Of a stretch of DNA of 62,000 nt, positions 33,331-44,271 are shown piece by piece. Source of the DNA: Adiantum capillus-veneris. Its lineage: Eukaryota > Streptophyta > Polypodiopsida > Polypodiales > Pteridaceae. The first letter of the stretch is position 1. Each line of letters opens with the position of its first letter. The stretch is taken from positions 64,816,370-64,878,369 of the forward strand of contig CM043952.1 of NCBI GenBank assembly GCA_014529385.2, given 5' to 3'. The notes beneath the pieces were generated by a model. That model was not told the DNA's origin. It worked only from the letters and a program-made list of their open reading frames with translations, and did not search any database. Both the position numbers and the translations under genes were made by a program.

Positions 33331-33363
<33 letters not shown>
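33331..33363 (+). repeat. (GA)n microsatellite
   Basis: A clean GA dinucleotide run following GGCATTCC-free unique sequence. Plus-strand frames through it are artefacts. Confidence 0.9.
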
Positions 33364-33366
<3 letters not shown>

Positions 33367-33456
33367 CATGCGTGGGGATAAACTACATGAGAGAGAAAAA
33401 AGTGAGGCATTGCATGCAATCAAAGCGACCCTTCTCTATAATTTTAGCGTTGTCAG

Positions 33457-33638
<182 letters not shown>

Positions 33639-33639
33639 G

Positions 33640-35640
33640 TCAATTCAAGCAAAAAATTCCAGGAAAAGGTACTCATTTTACCTTATTTGCTTATCATGTT
33701 AATCATGTGCCTCTAGTCTTGAAGTTCTTTTCTTTTTTGAGTTTGTGTTGCTTTATATAGCTAATGTTGGAGATTGATATCTCGTGCACTATCCTTTTTG
33801 CCTCCACCTCCATGTACACTGGTATTGCACTTCAATGAAGCAAAAATTAACACATCAAAGTATATCAAACGATCTCAAATAGTGCATTCCAAGATCATTA
33901 AAGATCACAACAGTTGAAGGTTTTAAATATTTCAATGAACATACATAACTTGCAAAAGCAAAATGTAAGCAAGGGAAGACACTCAAAGATTAACATCTCC
34001 ATGATAGGAAGGATAAATCTATGATGGTGATATAATCAATAAATGCATAACCATAACATGATTTGTATGTTTTAGGCTAAGACATGAAATCTTCAGTTTC
34101 CTAGATTTGCCTGTTAACCTGTCCAATGTCCCACCCTTAACAAATTATTCTCCCATTTTCATCACATAATTTTGAGGAATGGCACATTTTGATAGCGGTT
34201 TAGATGGCAAATGAGAAAGACTCTAAAGCTTACAATGTATATTACATCCCCCTTAACCATACTGCATCAGCACGGAAGCATTTACGACAGCAATGTCCCA
34301 TCTTGAAAATAGATCCTTACTCTCGAAACTTTATGGCACTTGAAATGTAAAAAAATGGTGCATGTGTGTGTGGGTTTTTTTTTTTTTTTTGGGGGGGGGG
34401 GGAGGGGGGAGCTAAGTAGCTTTCAATTGTGTCTTATAGGCATGGCTTGAGCCGAGAGAAGGAGGAAATCGCTTCAAAAATTCATGAAAATAGAGTTAAA
34501 TTGTAAAATATGTTGATTTTTTGGAAAAAATAATTTCCTCTTTGAATGTACCATAATGAAAATTTTGTATGTTTATGAAATTGTTTTTTCACACTGATTA
34601 TCATGTTTGGTACTACTTGGGTCAAGATGTCAAATGTGGTGTGCCCATACAATCTATAAAAAAAGGATCGTTCTCATATCTGGGACCGAGTTCGCGTGCT
34701 CGTCGACCGTGGACACGTGGGAACATGAAAGAGGAGGGAGGACAAGCTAAGGTGAGTCGGCCAGGTAGCTCTTCAGCCACCCTTTGTTTTGCATCTACAC
34801 GTGGATGAGCAAGGCCAGGAGCGCACAACTTCTTTAGATGAAACAGCAAGGAAAAGCAGGCGATGAATGAAGAAGCGAAACCAAGAACAACAAGCTCTTC
34901 CTTTTGTGTGCACGTATGTGTCTTCTGTGTCTGCGGATCAAACAGAACAAGCTCGCTTTCACTAGGAGATGCCTTTAAACTAGTTTTTTTTATAGTAGAC
35001 GCGAAGTGACATCTCTCCAAATGCACTCACCTCAACTTGCACGTGGTACTAAGAAAAAATTTGATATGCCTTGATTGACATGTATGCCAAATCTGGTGTA
35101 CGTTAAAATTTGCAAAAAAGTACTTTAAGAGCACTTTGTCTGGAACTCTTGCAGAACACTAATTATGGATATCCCAATTGGGGCACAAGCCAAGAAGCTC
35201 TGGGCTATTTTTGGCGGATGCACGTGAGGGTCTCTCTTTAGATGCAATCATGTACGCTTGTAGGCACGCTGCATTACACCGAGGGCTGATATGGGCAAAA
35301 TAATTAACGATGATAGTGTTAGATAGGGTCTCTTGATAAAGAGTTCATACTTGGGAACACCTTGGTGGACATGTATGTATTATGTTTAACATGATACATG
35401 AACTTTGAAATAGAGCATTATTATGCAAGCTCAAAAAATCTTGTGAAATTCTATGGATATCACTTTACGAACAGATTTTTGTATTAAATCAAGTATTCAT
35501 TGCATAACATGGTAATAATGCCATCACAACTCATGGCGTTTATCATGATACATACTCAGTAATGAGTTGGTTTCAAATAGATTATCAATAACTTTCATAT
35601 ATGGGACTTTATTATGAGATTTGAGTGATGTCATGTAAAT
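33640..35640. other. No supported gene
   Basis: AT-rich DNA. A T-run followed by a G-run with one A (34376-34410) is a low-complexity homopolymer junction. A 134-codon minus-strand frame (34622-35026) has no recognisable feature. No TE boundary is visible. Confidence 0.5.
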
Positions 35641-36126
35641 TCATATTCTGCAAGAACCACTTTCTATGTGGCGTAGGGTTTCAGCACAAACATAGCCACA
35701 TTTATCCAAGCTAATTTGTGTTGTGGTGGCTTTATGCCAAGGTGGAAAATTGGGATCAAAAGTATAACATACATTTGGGCTTATACTTAAACCATGAGTA
35801 TTATTTATATATCCTGCCAAATTTCCATCTTCTACATCACCAACAATATATATCTCATCGTCCACACAATTGACATTTGGATCCTCCATAAGTGAGTACC
35901 TAGGTGCCCTTGGAGATATATTGCACAACTTCTTCCAAGTATCATGGAAATACTTATCACCGCCATAAGGGAGAATAGTCATACCCTTTTGAAGATGTGT
36001 ATGCACAAAAAGCCCATAACCAGCTCCTTGTGTATGTGAAGCTCGTACTTCAAAGATAATACCACTTATCTCAAAGATTTTATCTTTTGGAATGGGAAAA
36101 TTTTGTATACCAAGAGGATCATCATG
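35641..36126 (-). pseudogene. SET-like domain, last exon of a decayed gene
   Basis: Open from a good acceptor (GTGTAG ending at 36127 on the minus strand) to TGA at 35641. Motifs in order: SGIIFEV, GAGYGLFVHTHLQKG, ILPYGG, then DGNLAGYINNT followed by SPNVCY, and a final YVCAETLRHIESG. These match the SET fold of lysine methyltransferases: GxGLF start, the (R/G)xxN(H/N) cofactor box with PN, and the ..I..G tail. The last stretch with the catalytic Tyr (AEY) is in the neighbouring frame near 35650-35660, so a small indel has occurred. Substrate unknown; the family assignment is by motif only. Confidence 0.55.
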
Positions 36127-36576
36127 CTACACATAATGTGAAAGAAATTGTCTTTTAATATCTCTTATCATTTTTTAGTCTGCAATAAAAATTTTCTTGA
36201 CATATTTTGGTTAAAAAATGTCAAACGTTGTAGACTATATGTTTTAGTTAAGTTTTTTATGTCATGAAGTATCAATTCAACATAGTAAAGAATCAAATAA
36301 TTTTATGCCAATTTACATTGAAATAATTTTTAGTAAATATGTTACTTCAAATTATTGATGTAATAAGCAATGATTTATCTTTCCTACAATTTTATACTAT
36401 TAAGAAAAGGTTCACTACATGATACTTTTGAGCAAAAATAAAGTCAAAGATCTTAAATCAATGATTAATATACTTGAAAATATACATGATGAAACTATCA
36501 TTACAAGTTTTAAAAAAAGATATCAAACTTATTTCAAAATAAAAAGCTTAATTACATGACAAGTGGGTATAGAAGC
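36127..36576 (-). other. Probable intron or noncoding gap in the SET-domain gene
   Basis: Very AT-rich and without an open frame. It lies between the Ser/Glu-rich segment ending at 36577 and the SET exon, with a plausible acceptor at its left end. Confidence 0.4.
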
Positions 36577-37992
36577 TTAGCTCATACTTGCTTCAAGGTT
36601 CAAAAAAAGTCCGTAAAAAACTGATATGGGTGTCTCACTTGTTGATGCTCCTACCGTATTTGATACTCCATGGTCATCAATGGGATGATCTAATTGATCA
36701 CTTTGAAGTTTTGCCCATTTTTTTGGCATCGTCATGCTGATTTGTAAGCTAGAAAGTCTTGTTTTAAGCTTTTTTTGTCCGTCAATATTGTCCACAAGGC
36801 ATAACACTTCCCTTTTCTGCTTGAGTTCCAACTCTGTTATGTAGCCATCACTGAACATGTCAATAAGCTTGAAATCTTGTTTGCAATACTTTTGAATGCA
36901 TTGCTTGATTGACAGCTCCTTCTTAAGTTGTAGAAACTCGACATCTGACAATTGACTCACACTTTCAAAATCTCGATCAAGGTGTCATACATCTAGTACT
37001 ATAGATTGTGTCCCTGGATTTGAAGAACTAATAAGTCCCTCAAAGGCATCTCTCTTGCTCAAGAACACAAGTGTGGTGAAGAATTCTATAGCACCAATAA
37101 ATTTCAAATGCTTCACATTGTGCAACGCCCCAATAAATTGTATTTTGACCATGTTTGTCATTCTTTGCAAAGCAGACTGTAACTACACATAGTCTTTATT
37201 ATTCAAAAAAGAAAGGATCGCACACTGTGGTTCTGTTGACCCACCTACAATAGCCATAATTCCATCTATTAGATTTTTGAATCTTTTAGCTAACCATTGT
37301 AGATTTCTCTCCAAATCACGTGTGTTGTCCAAGATACACAATCCTGTAGGGATAGGATTGTTTACATGGCACTCTAAGTAAGATCTTCGTTCCATTTGAA
37401 GACTGACAACATATATAGACCATGGAAGATCTATAATTGAATCTGCTTTGTCTTTCAAAATGTTGATCGTCCATTGGATATACTTTCTTGCCTCTTCAAG
37501 GAAAGCAATCTTCTTTGTACCACGTTGTAGTTGTGATGTCAGCCAAGTATCACAGAGTGTCAAGAAATGGGAGAAAACAACATCATTAATGTTGTATGTG
37601 GTAGAAAGATCCTCCCAATTTTCACATGGATTCTCCTCATTGAGCAAATTGAATTGCTCAAGCAAATTATCTTGAATAATTTGATCCTGCTTTAATTGCT
37701 TGATATGATCAGTCATGTCCATTACACTTGGTGTGTCCTTTGCACCCTTAGACCAAACAATCATTCCAGTCTCTATCTTTGTTTGAATCTTTTCTACTTC
37801 ATCTTTGTCTAGACCACACAAATATCTAAAATCTGTGGCCATTGGCTTCTTATTCTCTCTCTCTAATTGCTCTATGACCTTCAACCATCGATCATAAATA
37901 GGAACAGAGTAAGTGACCATATAAGCTTGTTTGGTGATGAATGGTGCACCATAAAAAATCCTTGCCATTTTGAGAAATTCTTGCAAAACCAA
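36577..37992 (-). pseudogene. Central part of the SET-domain gene, unrecognised alpha-helical region
   Basis: One frame of about 470 codons with two in-frame stops (37183 and 36985). Text includes FLKMARIFYGAPFITKQAY near the start, several coiled, Lys/Glu/Gln-rich helices, NWEDLSTTYNINDVVFSHF, and a C-terminal KELSIKQCIQKYCKQDF block. No family recognised. The preceding segment has a GTAAGT donor near 38060 and there is a pyrimidine-rich stretch before 37980, which suggests an intron of about 85 bp, although the phase does not fit perfectly. Confidence 0.5.
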
Positions 37993-38059
37993 AACAGATT
38001 AAATATAAGAATTTCATTTGTTTTTTCATTATATAACCATGAGGGAGAAAGAAAAATAA

Positions 38060-38641
38060 AACTTACATCCCAAGGTGTGCGAGATTTTTCACCTTCCTTT
38101 TCACCAATGTTTGGACTTGATGGGCGTTTTTGAAATATCCACCGACTACGAAGATGCTCGAGAATGTCACTGTAAGGTTGCTTAACATATTGTACCTTGG
38201 CCTCCTCATTTGCTATGGCTGTTATGGTTGTTTCAACTTGTGGGGATGGATCTACAACAATCCGGGCCTTTATTTTCTCATAAAATTGTATTAGATCCTG
38301 GGAGCCACCATCCTTTTTCATTTCTTGAAATCTTAACATTTTGGCTACCTAAATTGAGTGTTTCCATCAATGATCCAAAAGTTGTATTCAACAAGTCTTT
38401 CCTCTTCTACCTCAGTACGTGGCATTGGAACTCTAGACTTTTGGCCACAATTCTTTACAAGAATTAGATAAGCACATGATGAAGGCCGATTTGCACTTGC
38501 TCCAAAGAAGAGCATACAATTTTGTACCTGATCAGGCTTTAGCTGATGACAATTATAATGATCGGGAGCAAGAAAACAATTAGTGACGAGAATCTTGTAT
38601 TCCTTATACTTGAATGGATAGTATGCCGAATAATTTTCCAT
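38060..38641 (-). pseudogene. Upstream part of the SET-domain gene, possible ParB/DGQHR-like segment
   Basis: Two frames (38345-38641, then 38060-38339) that appear to be one protein separated by a frameshift. The first ends YNFWIIDGNTQF and the second continues with KMLRFQE and later VVDPSPQVETTITAIANEEAKVQ. A WIIDG(N/Q)xxx block followed by a helical part is what one sees in ParB-like/DGQHR proteins, but the match is short and the call is tentative. It ends at a GTAAGT donor, consistent with an intron. Confidence 0.35.
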
Positions 38642-38708
38642 GCCTCCTGTAGCACTCTTCTTTGCTTTTTGGACCTCGTTCTCTCTAAGCGATCAAGCTC
38701 CACAAACC

Positions 38709-39242
38709 TTAATAAGGGTGATTGCTTGTGTCCTTTGATCTCAAAATGGCTTTATCTACATATGCAACACCAGCTGTTGTAACACCCCTTGCCTTTTTGG
38801 TTGTGGTCTTCTTATTTGATTTCTTATTCTTCACGTGCTTGCCTTTTAAAGAAATCATAATTGCATCTTGTAGCCTATCTGCAGTGATATCAAATAAATC
38901 TTCATTAACATCCCAACCTTGTGAAAACGTTGTCACTTTGTTGTCTCTGACAATTTTTTCAACGACATAGAAATTTACCGATAGTTGGTATTCAGTATTT
39001 CCAGGTATCCCAATGTTAATGCACTCAATGTCAGGATGTTCTTCAAATGTTGAAACACTTGCAGAGACTACCTTCCCTAGATCATCAAATATATTCTCAT
39101 CTTTGTCACTAGCCACAAAGACATGCACTTTATGAAATTATGCACCTTGCACTCCATAAACGTCTAAGTACCATTTTCTCTTATCATCACTTGCAAAGTC
39201 AATATCAACAAGAACTGTCACAAATTTTTGTTTTTGAGCCAT
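38709..39242 (-). pseudogene. N-terminal part of the SET-domain gene
   Basis: Starts MAQKQKFVTVLVDIDF (ATG at 39240-39242) and stays in one frame to 38709, with one TAA at 39138-39140. It includes YQLSVNFYVVEKIV, a WDVNEDLFDITADRLQDA helix and a Lys-rich patch with KNKKSNKKTTTKKA that could be a nuclear localisation signal. After 38709 a coding-like stretch with ELDRLERTRSKKQRR continues in another frame toward 38641. No family recognised. Together the parts suggest a protein of roughly 1,000 residues. Confidence 0.45.
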
Positions 39243-39529
39243 TTTTTCTCTGAAATCAAAGAAAACGCAAATAACTAGTTGGAATTTATAATGACACATT
39301 GAATGTAATAATGCTTTGAAAGCATATAAAACTAAATTGACACATAACATTTTAATTACACTCTTCAAGACTTTTAGATTCTAAAATCAAATATTTATCC
39401 AATTTAGACATTTGATAGTCAAACTAGGTGTATCCTAGATCCCATAAGTCATGTAGAATAATTTTCTCAAGGTAGGTTATCTTGAATCCTTTAAAATAAA
39501 CCATTTGAAAAACATTTTCAAGATTGTAT
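39243..39529. other. Upstream region of the SET-domain gene
   Basis: AT-rich, no open frame of note. Any promoter of the minus-strand gene would lie here; no clear TATA box can be singled out. Confidence 0.4.
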
Positions 39530-39790
39530 CCATCTTAGATCCCCCACTTGTCCATTCTAACCAAGCCTTGAAAGGTGGGTGCATCAAAGATCCACCACTT
39601 GGCCATTCTAAGCAAGTCTTTGAAAGATGGATACAATTGTTGGTGCATCTTAGATCCATCACATTGAATCTTCAAATAAAGTATGTAGAGTAGGTAGATA
39701 CTAGATTCACTATTTGGCCATTCTAATCAATTTCTGGAAGGTGGGTGTATCCAAGATCCACCACTTCGTCATTCTAACCAACTTCATGTT
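39530..39790. repeat. Degenerate tandem repeat, about 51 bp
   Basis: The block GATCCACCACTTGTCCATTC recurs in variant form at 39538, 39589, 39653, 39704 and 39755 (spacings 51, 64, 51, 51), each followed by CTAACCAA-like and GGAAGGTGGG-like text. The same GATCCACCACTTGTCC core occurs in the 41.3-42.6 kb array. Confidence 0.8.
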
Positions 39791-40490
39791 TATGTGTGGG
39801 TTGTGCGTGTATGCAAAACATCCATGTATATGTGTGTGTAAGAAGGCAACACAGAGAGAGAGAACCATTTTTGTTTGTTGGAGAGCAAAACATAAAGACA
39901 GAAATGTGATGTAGATGGAGAGTGTGTGTGTGAGAGAGAGAAAGAGACAAAATGCACCTTGTCAAACGCTTTCGATTTACACAGTAAAAGATTCTGCTTT
40001 CTGTGTTGTTGAAGCCCTAAGTGTGATTACCTTTGTCGTGTTGTTCACCCTCTGTTTTTCACATAATGTGGTCCCTTTATGCGCGCAAGCCAGAAGTCCC
40101 TCTTTTGAATGTGATGTTGCCCCTATCGTGCTGTGCACAGTCTGTTTTGCATGAGCCTTATTTTCCTTGTGTGCACGAGCAAGAAATCCCTTTGTGCGTG
40201 CGAGAAAGAATCTCCCCTGTTTCGTCTGTGTTTTGCTTGGTTCGTTGTGTGTTTCTGGTAGGGTTATCTAAAATGCCATGTGTACTTTAAACTTAAAACT
40301 CATCTATCTTTCGAGCAATTTGCTTTCGTTTTGACCAACCGAGTTTTTTTTAAAAGCAAATTTGGCATACCGTACAAGTAGAAATTCATGTTAGAAAGAA
40401 ATAAACCTCATTAATTTTCTACATTAGAAACTTCTTGTTTCTAAAACAAGGCACGGGCCAATCGCGTTGTTATCCAAGGTCCTTGTGGTT
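39791..40490. other. No supported gene
   Basis: Contains short (GT)n and (GA)n runs (39860-39945) and overlapping plus-strand frames rich in Cys/Val without recognisable content. Confidence 0.5.
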
Positions 40491-40522
40491 AACGAACCCG
40501 CCTGGAAATCGCGATGGGAGGC

Positions 40523-40712
40523 GACAAGGGGCTGTTGCCCCTTGACCCCGCTTGGGGCACTGCCCCAAACCCCACGGGACTGCCGCCCCTCGACCCTGCT
40601 CAGGGCGTTGCCCCGAACTCCACAGGGGCTGCCACCCCTTGACCCCGCTTGGGATGCTACCCCAAACCCCGTGAGGCCCCACTTGGGGTGTTGCACCAAA
40701 CCCCAATCTAAA
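40523..40712. repeat. GC-rich tandem repeat, about 49 bp
   Basis: Units of the form CTTGACCCCGCTTGGGGC..TGCCCC begin at 40541, 40589 and 40638, with a partial fourth near 40680. Each unit can fold on itself (GGGGC / GCCCC). It is a sharp island of GC in AT-rich DNA. Similar motifs are common in plant intergenic and transposon sequence. Confidence 0.8.
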
Positions 40713-41260
40713 ATCTTTTTGCACCACCCTATTCCACTTTCTCAATTGTGGTCTAGCTTCGATAATCTATGTATCTAGAACCTAGTCTCTTTCCTTGCTT
40801 CACAACTCACCAAGGAAAATCAACATAAATAAGTGGTGGAGAATGACTCTATTTTGGAGCTCAAAACTCAAAATTTTCCTTGGACATTGACCATATCCAC
40901 AACATGCCTAAACTATGCGTCATAGCAAGCTTGGGGGTTTTTGTTTTAAATTTCACCAAATGTCAAATCTTGCTTATCAAGAGAAGTAAGGGCTAGGTCA
41001 TGCAGTAATTCACCTTGGACCTTGCCCTAAATCTTGGCAAGGTGTCTTCTATGTGAAAATCCACCACTTGGTCCACCACTACTCCAACCCTGTCTTCATT
41101 CAACTTTGACATTAAAAAGCAATGTCGCTTTCCTGTAGTACACCTTTGCCATTTCCCATCAAAGCTACATCCACCACTTGTCAAATCAAGACTCTTACAT
41201 AGGAAGGGGGTTTTGGTTTCAAGATTCACCACTTGTCCTTGTTGAAGCAAGTACTTCTTT
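40713..41260. other. No gene; degenerate outer part of the 160-bp repeat array
   Basis: Isolated copies of the ATCCACCACTTG and AAGCAAGGGC motifs appear from about 41050 on, without a steady period. Confidence 0.4.
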
Positions 41261-41269
41261 GACTTTAGG

Positions 41270-42600
41270 AAGCTACTAGCGCATCTAGTAATTCACCTTC
41301 AGCATTGGCCATTAAAACTACATCCACCACTTCTCCAAGCTTCCATTGAAGAAAGCAAGGGCTGCTCGGACATTGAGAAGGAAGGCCCTACTAGCAACCT
41401 TGTTTCCTTAAAAAAAAACAAGGGCTACTTGGACATTGGGAAGTAAGGCCTTGAAATTGTCCTATGTTTTTCATTAAAACTTATAGATCCACCACTTGTC
41501 CAAGCTATACTCTATTATAGTTGGTCCAATATTCACTACTTCTCCAACCATTGGACCAACTGCTTGTAGTTCACCTTGAACCTTGGCCATTAAAACTAGG
41601 TCCACCACTTATCCAAGCTACCCTCAAATAAAGCAAGGGGGTTTTTGTTTCAGGATCCACCACTGCTCCAATTTTATTTTCATCAAAATAAGCAAGGGCT
41701 ACTTGTACATTGAGAAGCAAGGCCCTACAATAGTTTACCTTGGACATTGGTCATTAAAACTAGGTCCACCACTTGTCCAATCTTTACTCTCATTTAGAAA
41801 GGGACTTTTGGTTTCAAGATTCATCACTTGTCCAACCTTACTTGCATTGAAAGAAGCAAGAGATACTTTGACATTGGGAACCAAGTTCCTACACCACCTT
41901 GGACACTGGCCATTAAAACTAGTTCCACCACTTGTTTAACCTTTACTCTCATATATAAAAGGGACTTCTGGTTTCAAGCTGCACCACTTGTCCAACCTTA
42001 CTTCCATTAAAAGAAGCAAGTGCTACTTGGACATTGAGAACCAAGGCCCTACAATAGTTAACCTTGTATATTAACTAGGTCCACCACTTGTCCAAGCTTT
42101 ACTCTTTTATAGAAAGGGACTTTTGGTTTTGAGATCCACCACTTGTCGGATCATACTTCCATTGAAATAAGCAACAGATACTTGCACATTGGAAATCAAG
42201 TTCCTACAATACCACCTTGGACATTGGACATTAAAACTAGATCCATCACTTGTCCAAGCTTTACTCTCATAAAGAAAAAGGGACTTTTGGTTTCAAGCTC
42301 CACCACTTGTCCAACCTTACTTCCATTGAAAGAAGCAAGGGATATTTGGACATTGGGAAGCAAGTTCCTAAAATAGCACCTTGAACAATAGTCATTAGAA
42401 CTAGGTCCACCATTTCTCCAAGCTTTACCTCAAATAGAAAAGGGATTTTCGTTTTAAGATCCCCCCTTGTCCAACCTTACTTCCATTTGAAGAAGCAAGA
42501 GATACTTGGACATTGACAAGCAAGTTCCTAAAATAGCACCTTGGACATTGGCATTACAACTAGGTCCACCACTTGTCCAAGCTATGATCTAATATAGCAA
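41270..42600. repeat. Tandem array with a unit of about 160 bp
   Basis: The block ACTAGGTCCACCACTTGTCC recurs with TAG at 41597, 41761, 41920, 42076, 42238, 42402 and 42561 (spacings 164, 159, 156, 162, 164, 159). Earlier, less regular copies start near 41319 and 41481. Each unit has two half-units that carry the CCACCACTTGTCC motif, and text such as AAAGGGACTTTTGGTTTC, AGAAGCAAG and TTGGACATTGG. The period is in the range of nucleosomal satellite repeats. No coding capacity. Confidence 0.88.
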
Positions 42601-42723
42601 TGTCTATAGAGTTATAGGATTCACAAACCTTCTGTAATGTGTAACATAACTTATACATTTTTTTCCAAAGAGAACTTATCTATAAATATGAGCTTAACAA
42701 GGTGTTTCTTTTCAACTTACAAG

Positions 42724-43378
42724 ATGGACTTTGAATCTGGGAAGAAAGTGCATATGGTACTTGATAATGAAATTGTTGGTATGGTTGTGTGTGTAGAACA
42801 GATCTTAATGCCACTTGTGGCAATACAAAGATAGGGCAAGGAAATGTATCTATACTAGTGGAGGAATGTTTGAAGGATGTGTTCCTCCCTCTTTCTGCAA
42901 TGGATACTACATCTCTTCAAAGCCCATTATGGAATGCTATTTGATGGCCTAAGATTCTCTTACAGAAATCCATAATGAATGACAACGTAATTAACAAAAT
43001 GAAAGCTACAATGTTGATGAACAAGGGGATCATCTTGATCCTCTAGTTATAGACGCAATACCTATTACAAGCCCAGAGTTTGAAATATCAATTCGTAAAT
43101 CTTGGAGAAATCAAAGGGTCCTTTAAACGGACGACACAATGATGCACATTGTGAATGAAGGGACCATCTTGTATGTATTTCCACATGATTATGTCAATTT
43201 TCACGTACTTGGTGATGAGTTTGTGGGTGTAGGTATTGAAAGGGAGAATGCAATCATTGAGAGTATGCCTGAAGTGGGAAGCATTACTTTGCTAAAGTGG
43301 CCCATCCAACAGACAACCATGTTGGATGGGAGCCCACTACAATGCTTTGTTCCTGTTGATGGGATGCATACTAAACGT
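42724..43378 (+). pseudogene. Transposase-like gene, 5' fragment
   Basis: Coding-like plus-strand text in shifting frames: MDFESGKKVHMVL (from 42724), KIGQGNVSILVEE continuing after a frameshift near 42800, SLQSPLWNAI followed by TGA and WP, and finally the 43139-43384 frame with DYVNFHVLGDEFVGVGIE and LLKWPI. Two short domains ending in a WP motif recall the small domain found next to plant En/Spm-type transposases, but I would not insist on it. The frame reaches GMHTKR at 43378, where the 9.9 kb LTR element is inserted, and continues in phase at 53258. Confidence 0.5.
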
Positions 43379-44217
43379 TGTTGAGAATTTTGCGGTCTTG
43401 CCAGGAAAGCACCGGGCTTATGGCTGTGAGAGTTTGTGAGAAAACTAAAAAAAAACTATATGAAGGAGTTAAACCATAGATGCCATGAAGACTAGGGTTT
43501 GGAAGGAAGTGCAATTGAAGAAGCCCCACTCTTTCTCTCTTGCACTCACACACAAAGAAAGAACACAAAAGAGAATGTCAAAACAACACAAAGATGAAAA
43601 CATCAAGGCTATGATCATATCGTATCATGGGTAATATGAAAGGGTTAATAGATGAGTTAATAGCATTCAATCTTGCCTGACCAAATAGGCTACGAATTGT
43701 TCTTTGGAATTGTAGTTTTGTGCTTACTATAATATATATATTTTGTCTAGTGATTGGGATTAATGTGTGTACAAATCCTGTTGGTTCATAGCTAGATAAC
43801 TACGCTTACGTCAAAAGAAAAGTTATAGTCTATAAGAGGTAGTATGATGGGATCCGGTGATAGAAGTATTTCATTGAGCGTTTTTGGGCCAAAGAGAAAC
43901 ACTATACATTGTTGAGAGTGTATTTTACGGCTAATCCATACATTAATTCTAATAGATCGTACAGAGTGAAAGCGATAGAAATTATCATCATGTAGATTAC
44001 TCATCTATGATAACTCTAGTATGTGAAAAAATAGATATGAGAGAAGAGAAGGGGAGATAAGAGAAGAGAGTTTCCCTCCCAAGCCCTATTCTTGCCCGTA
44101 GGCAAGAATAAGAATACTACTGGGAGAGATGTACCGGTAGCAAGGAGAAGCTAGAATTTGTATAGAGAATGAATTACTAAGAGTGAGAGAGATAGGTTTG
44201 GTTAAGGAGATGAGATT

Positions 44218-44271
<54 letters not shown>

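Noticed and set aside
34622-35026. 134-codon minus-strand frame
   Set aside because: No recognisable feature, no splice context and no repeat support; kept only as a note.
39714-40290. Overlapping plus-strand frames that look like a small Cys-rich protein
   Set aside because: Composition is driven by TG/CA-rich DNA; no signal peptide, cysteine spacing pattern or homologue recognised.
41270-42600. CRISPR-like array
   Set aside because: The repeats are long, degenerate and continuous, with no short identical repeats or unique spacers, in a plant-type genome.
43371-44004. Short frames in the long LTRs of the 9.9 kb element, repeated at 51254-51878
   Set aside because: Paired occurrence is explained by the LTR duplication; stops and changes do not follow a coding pattern.
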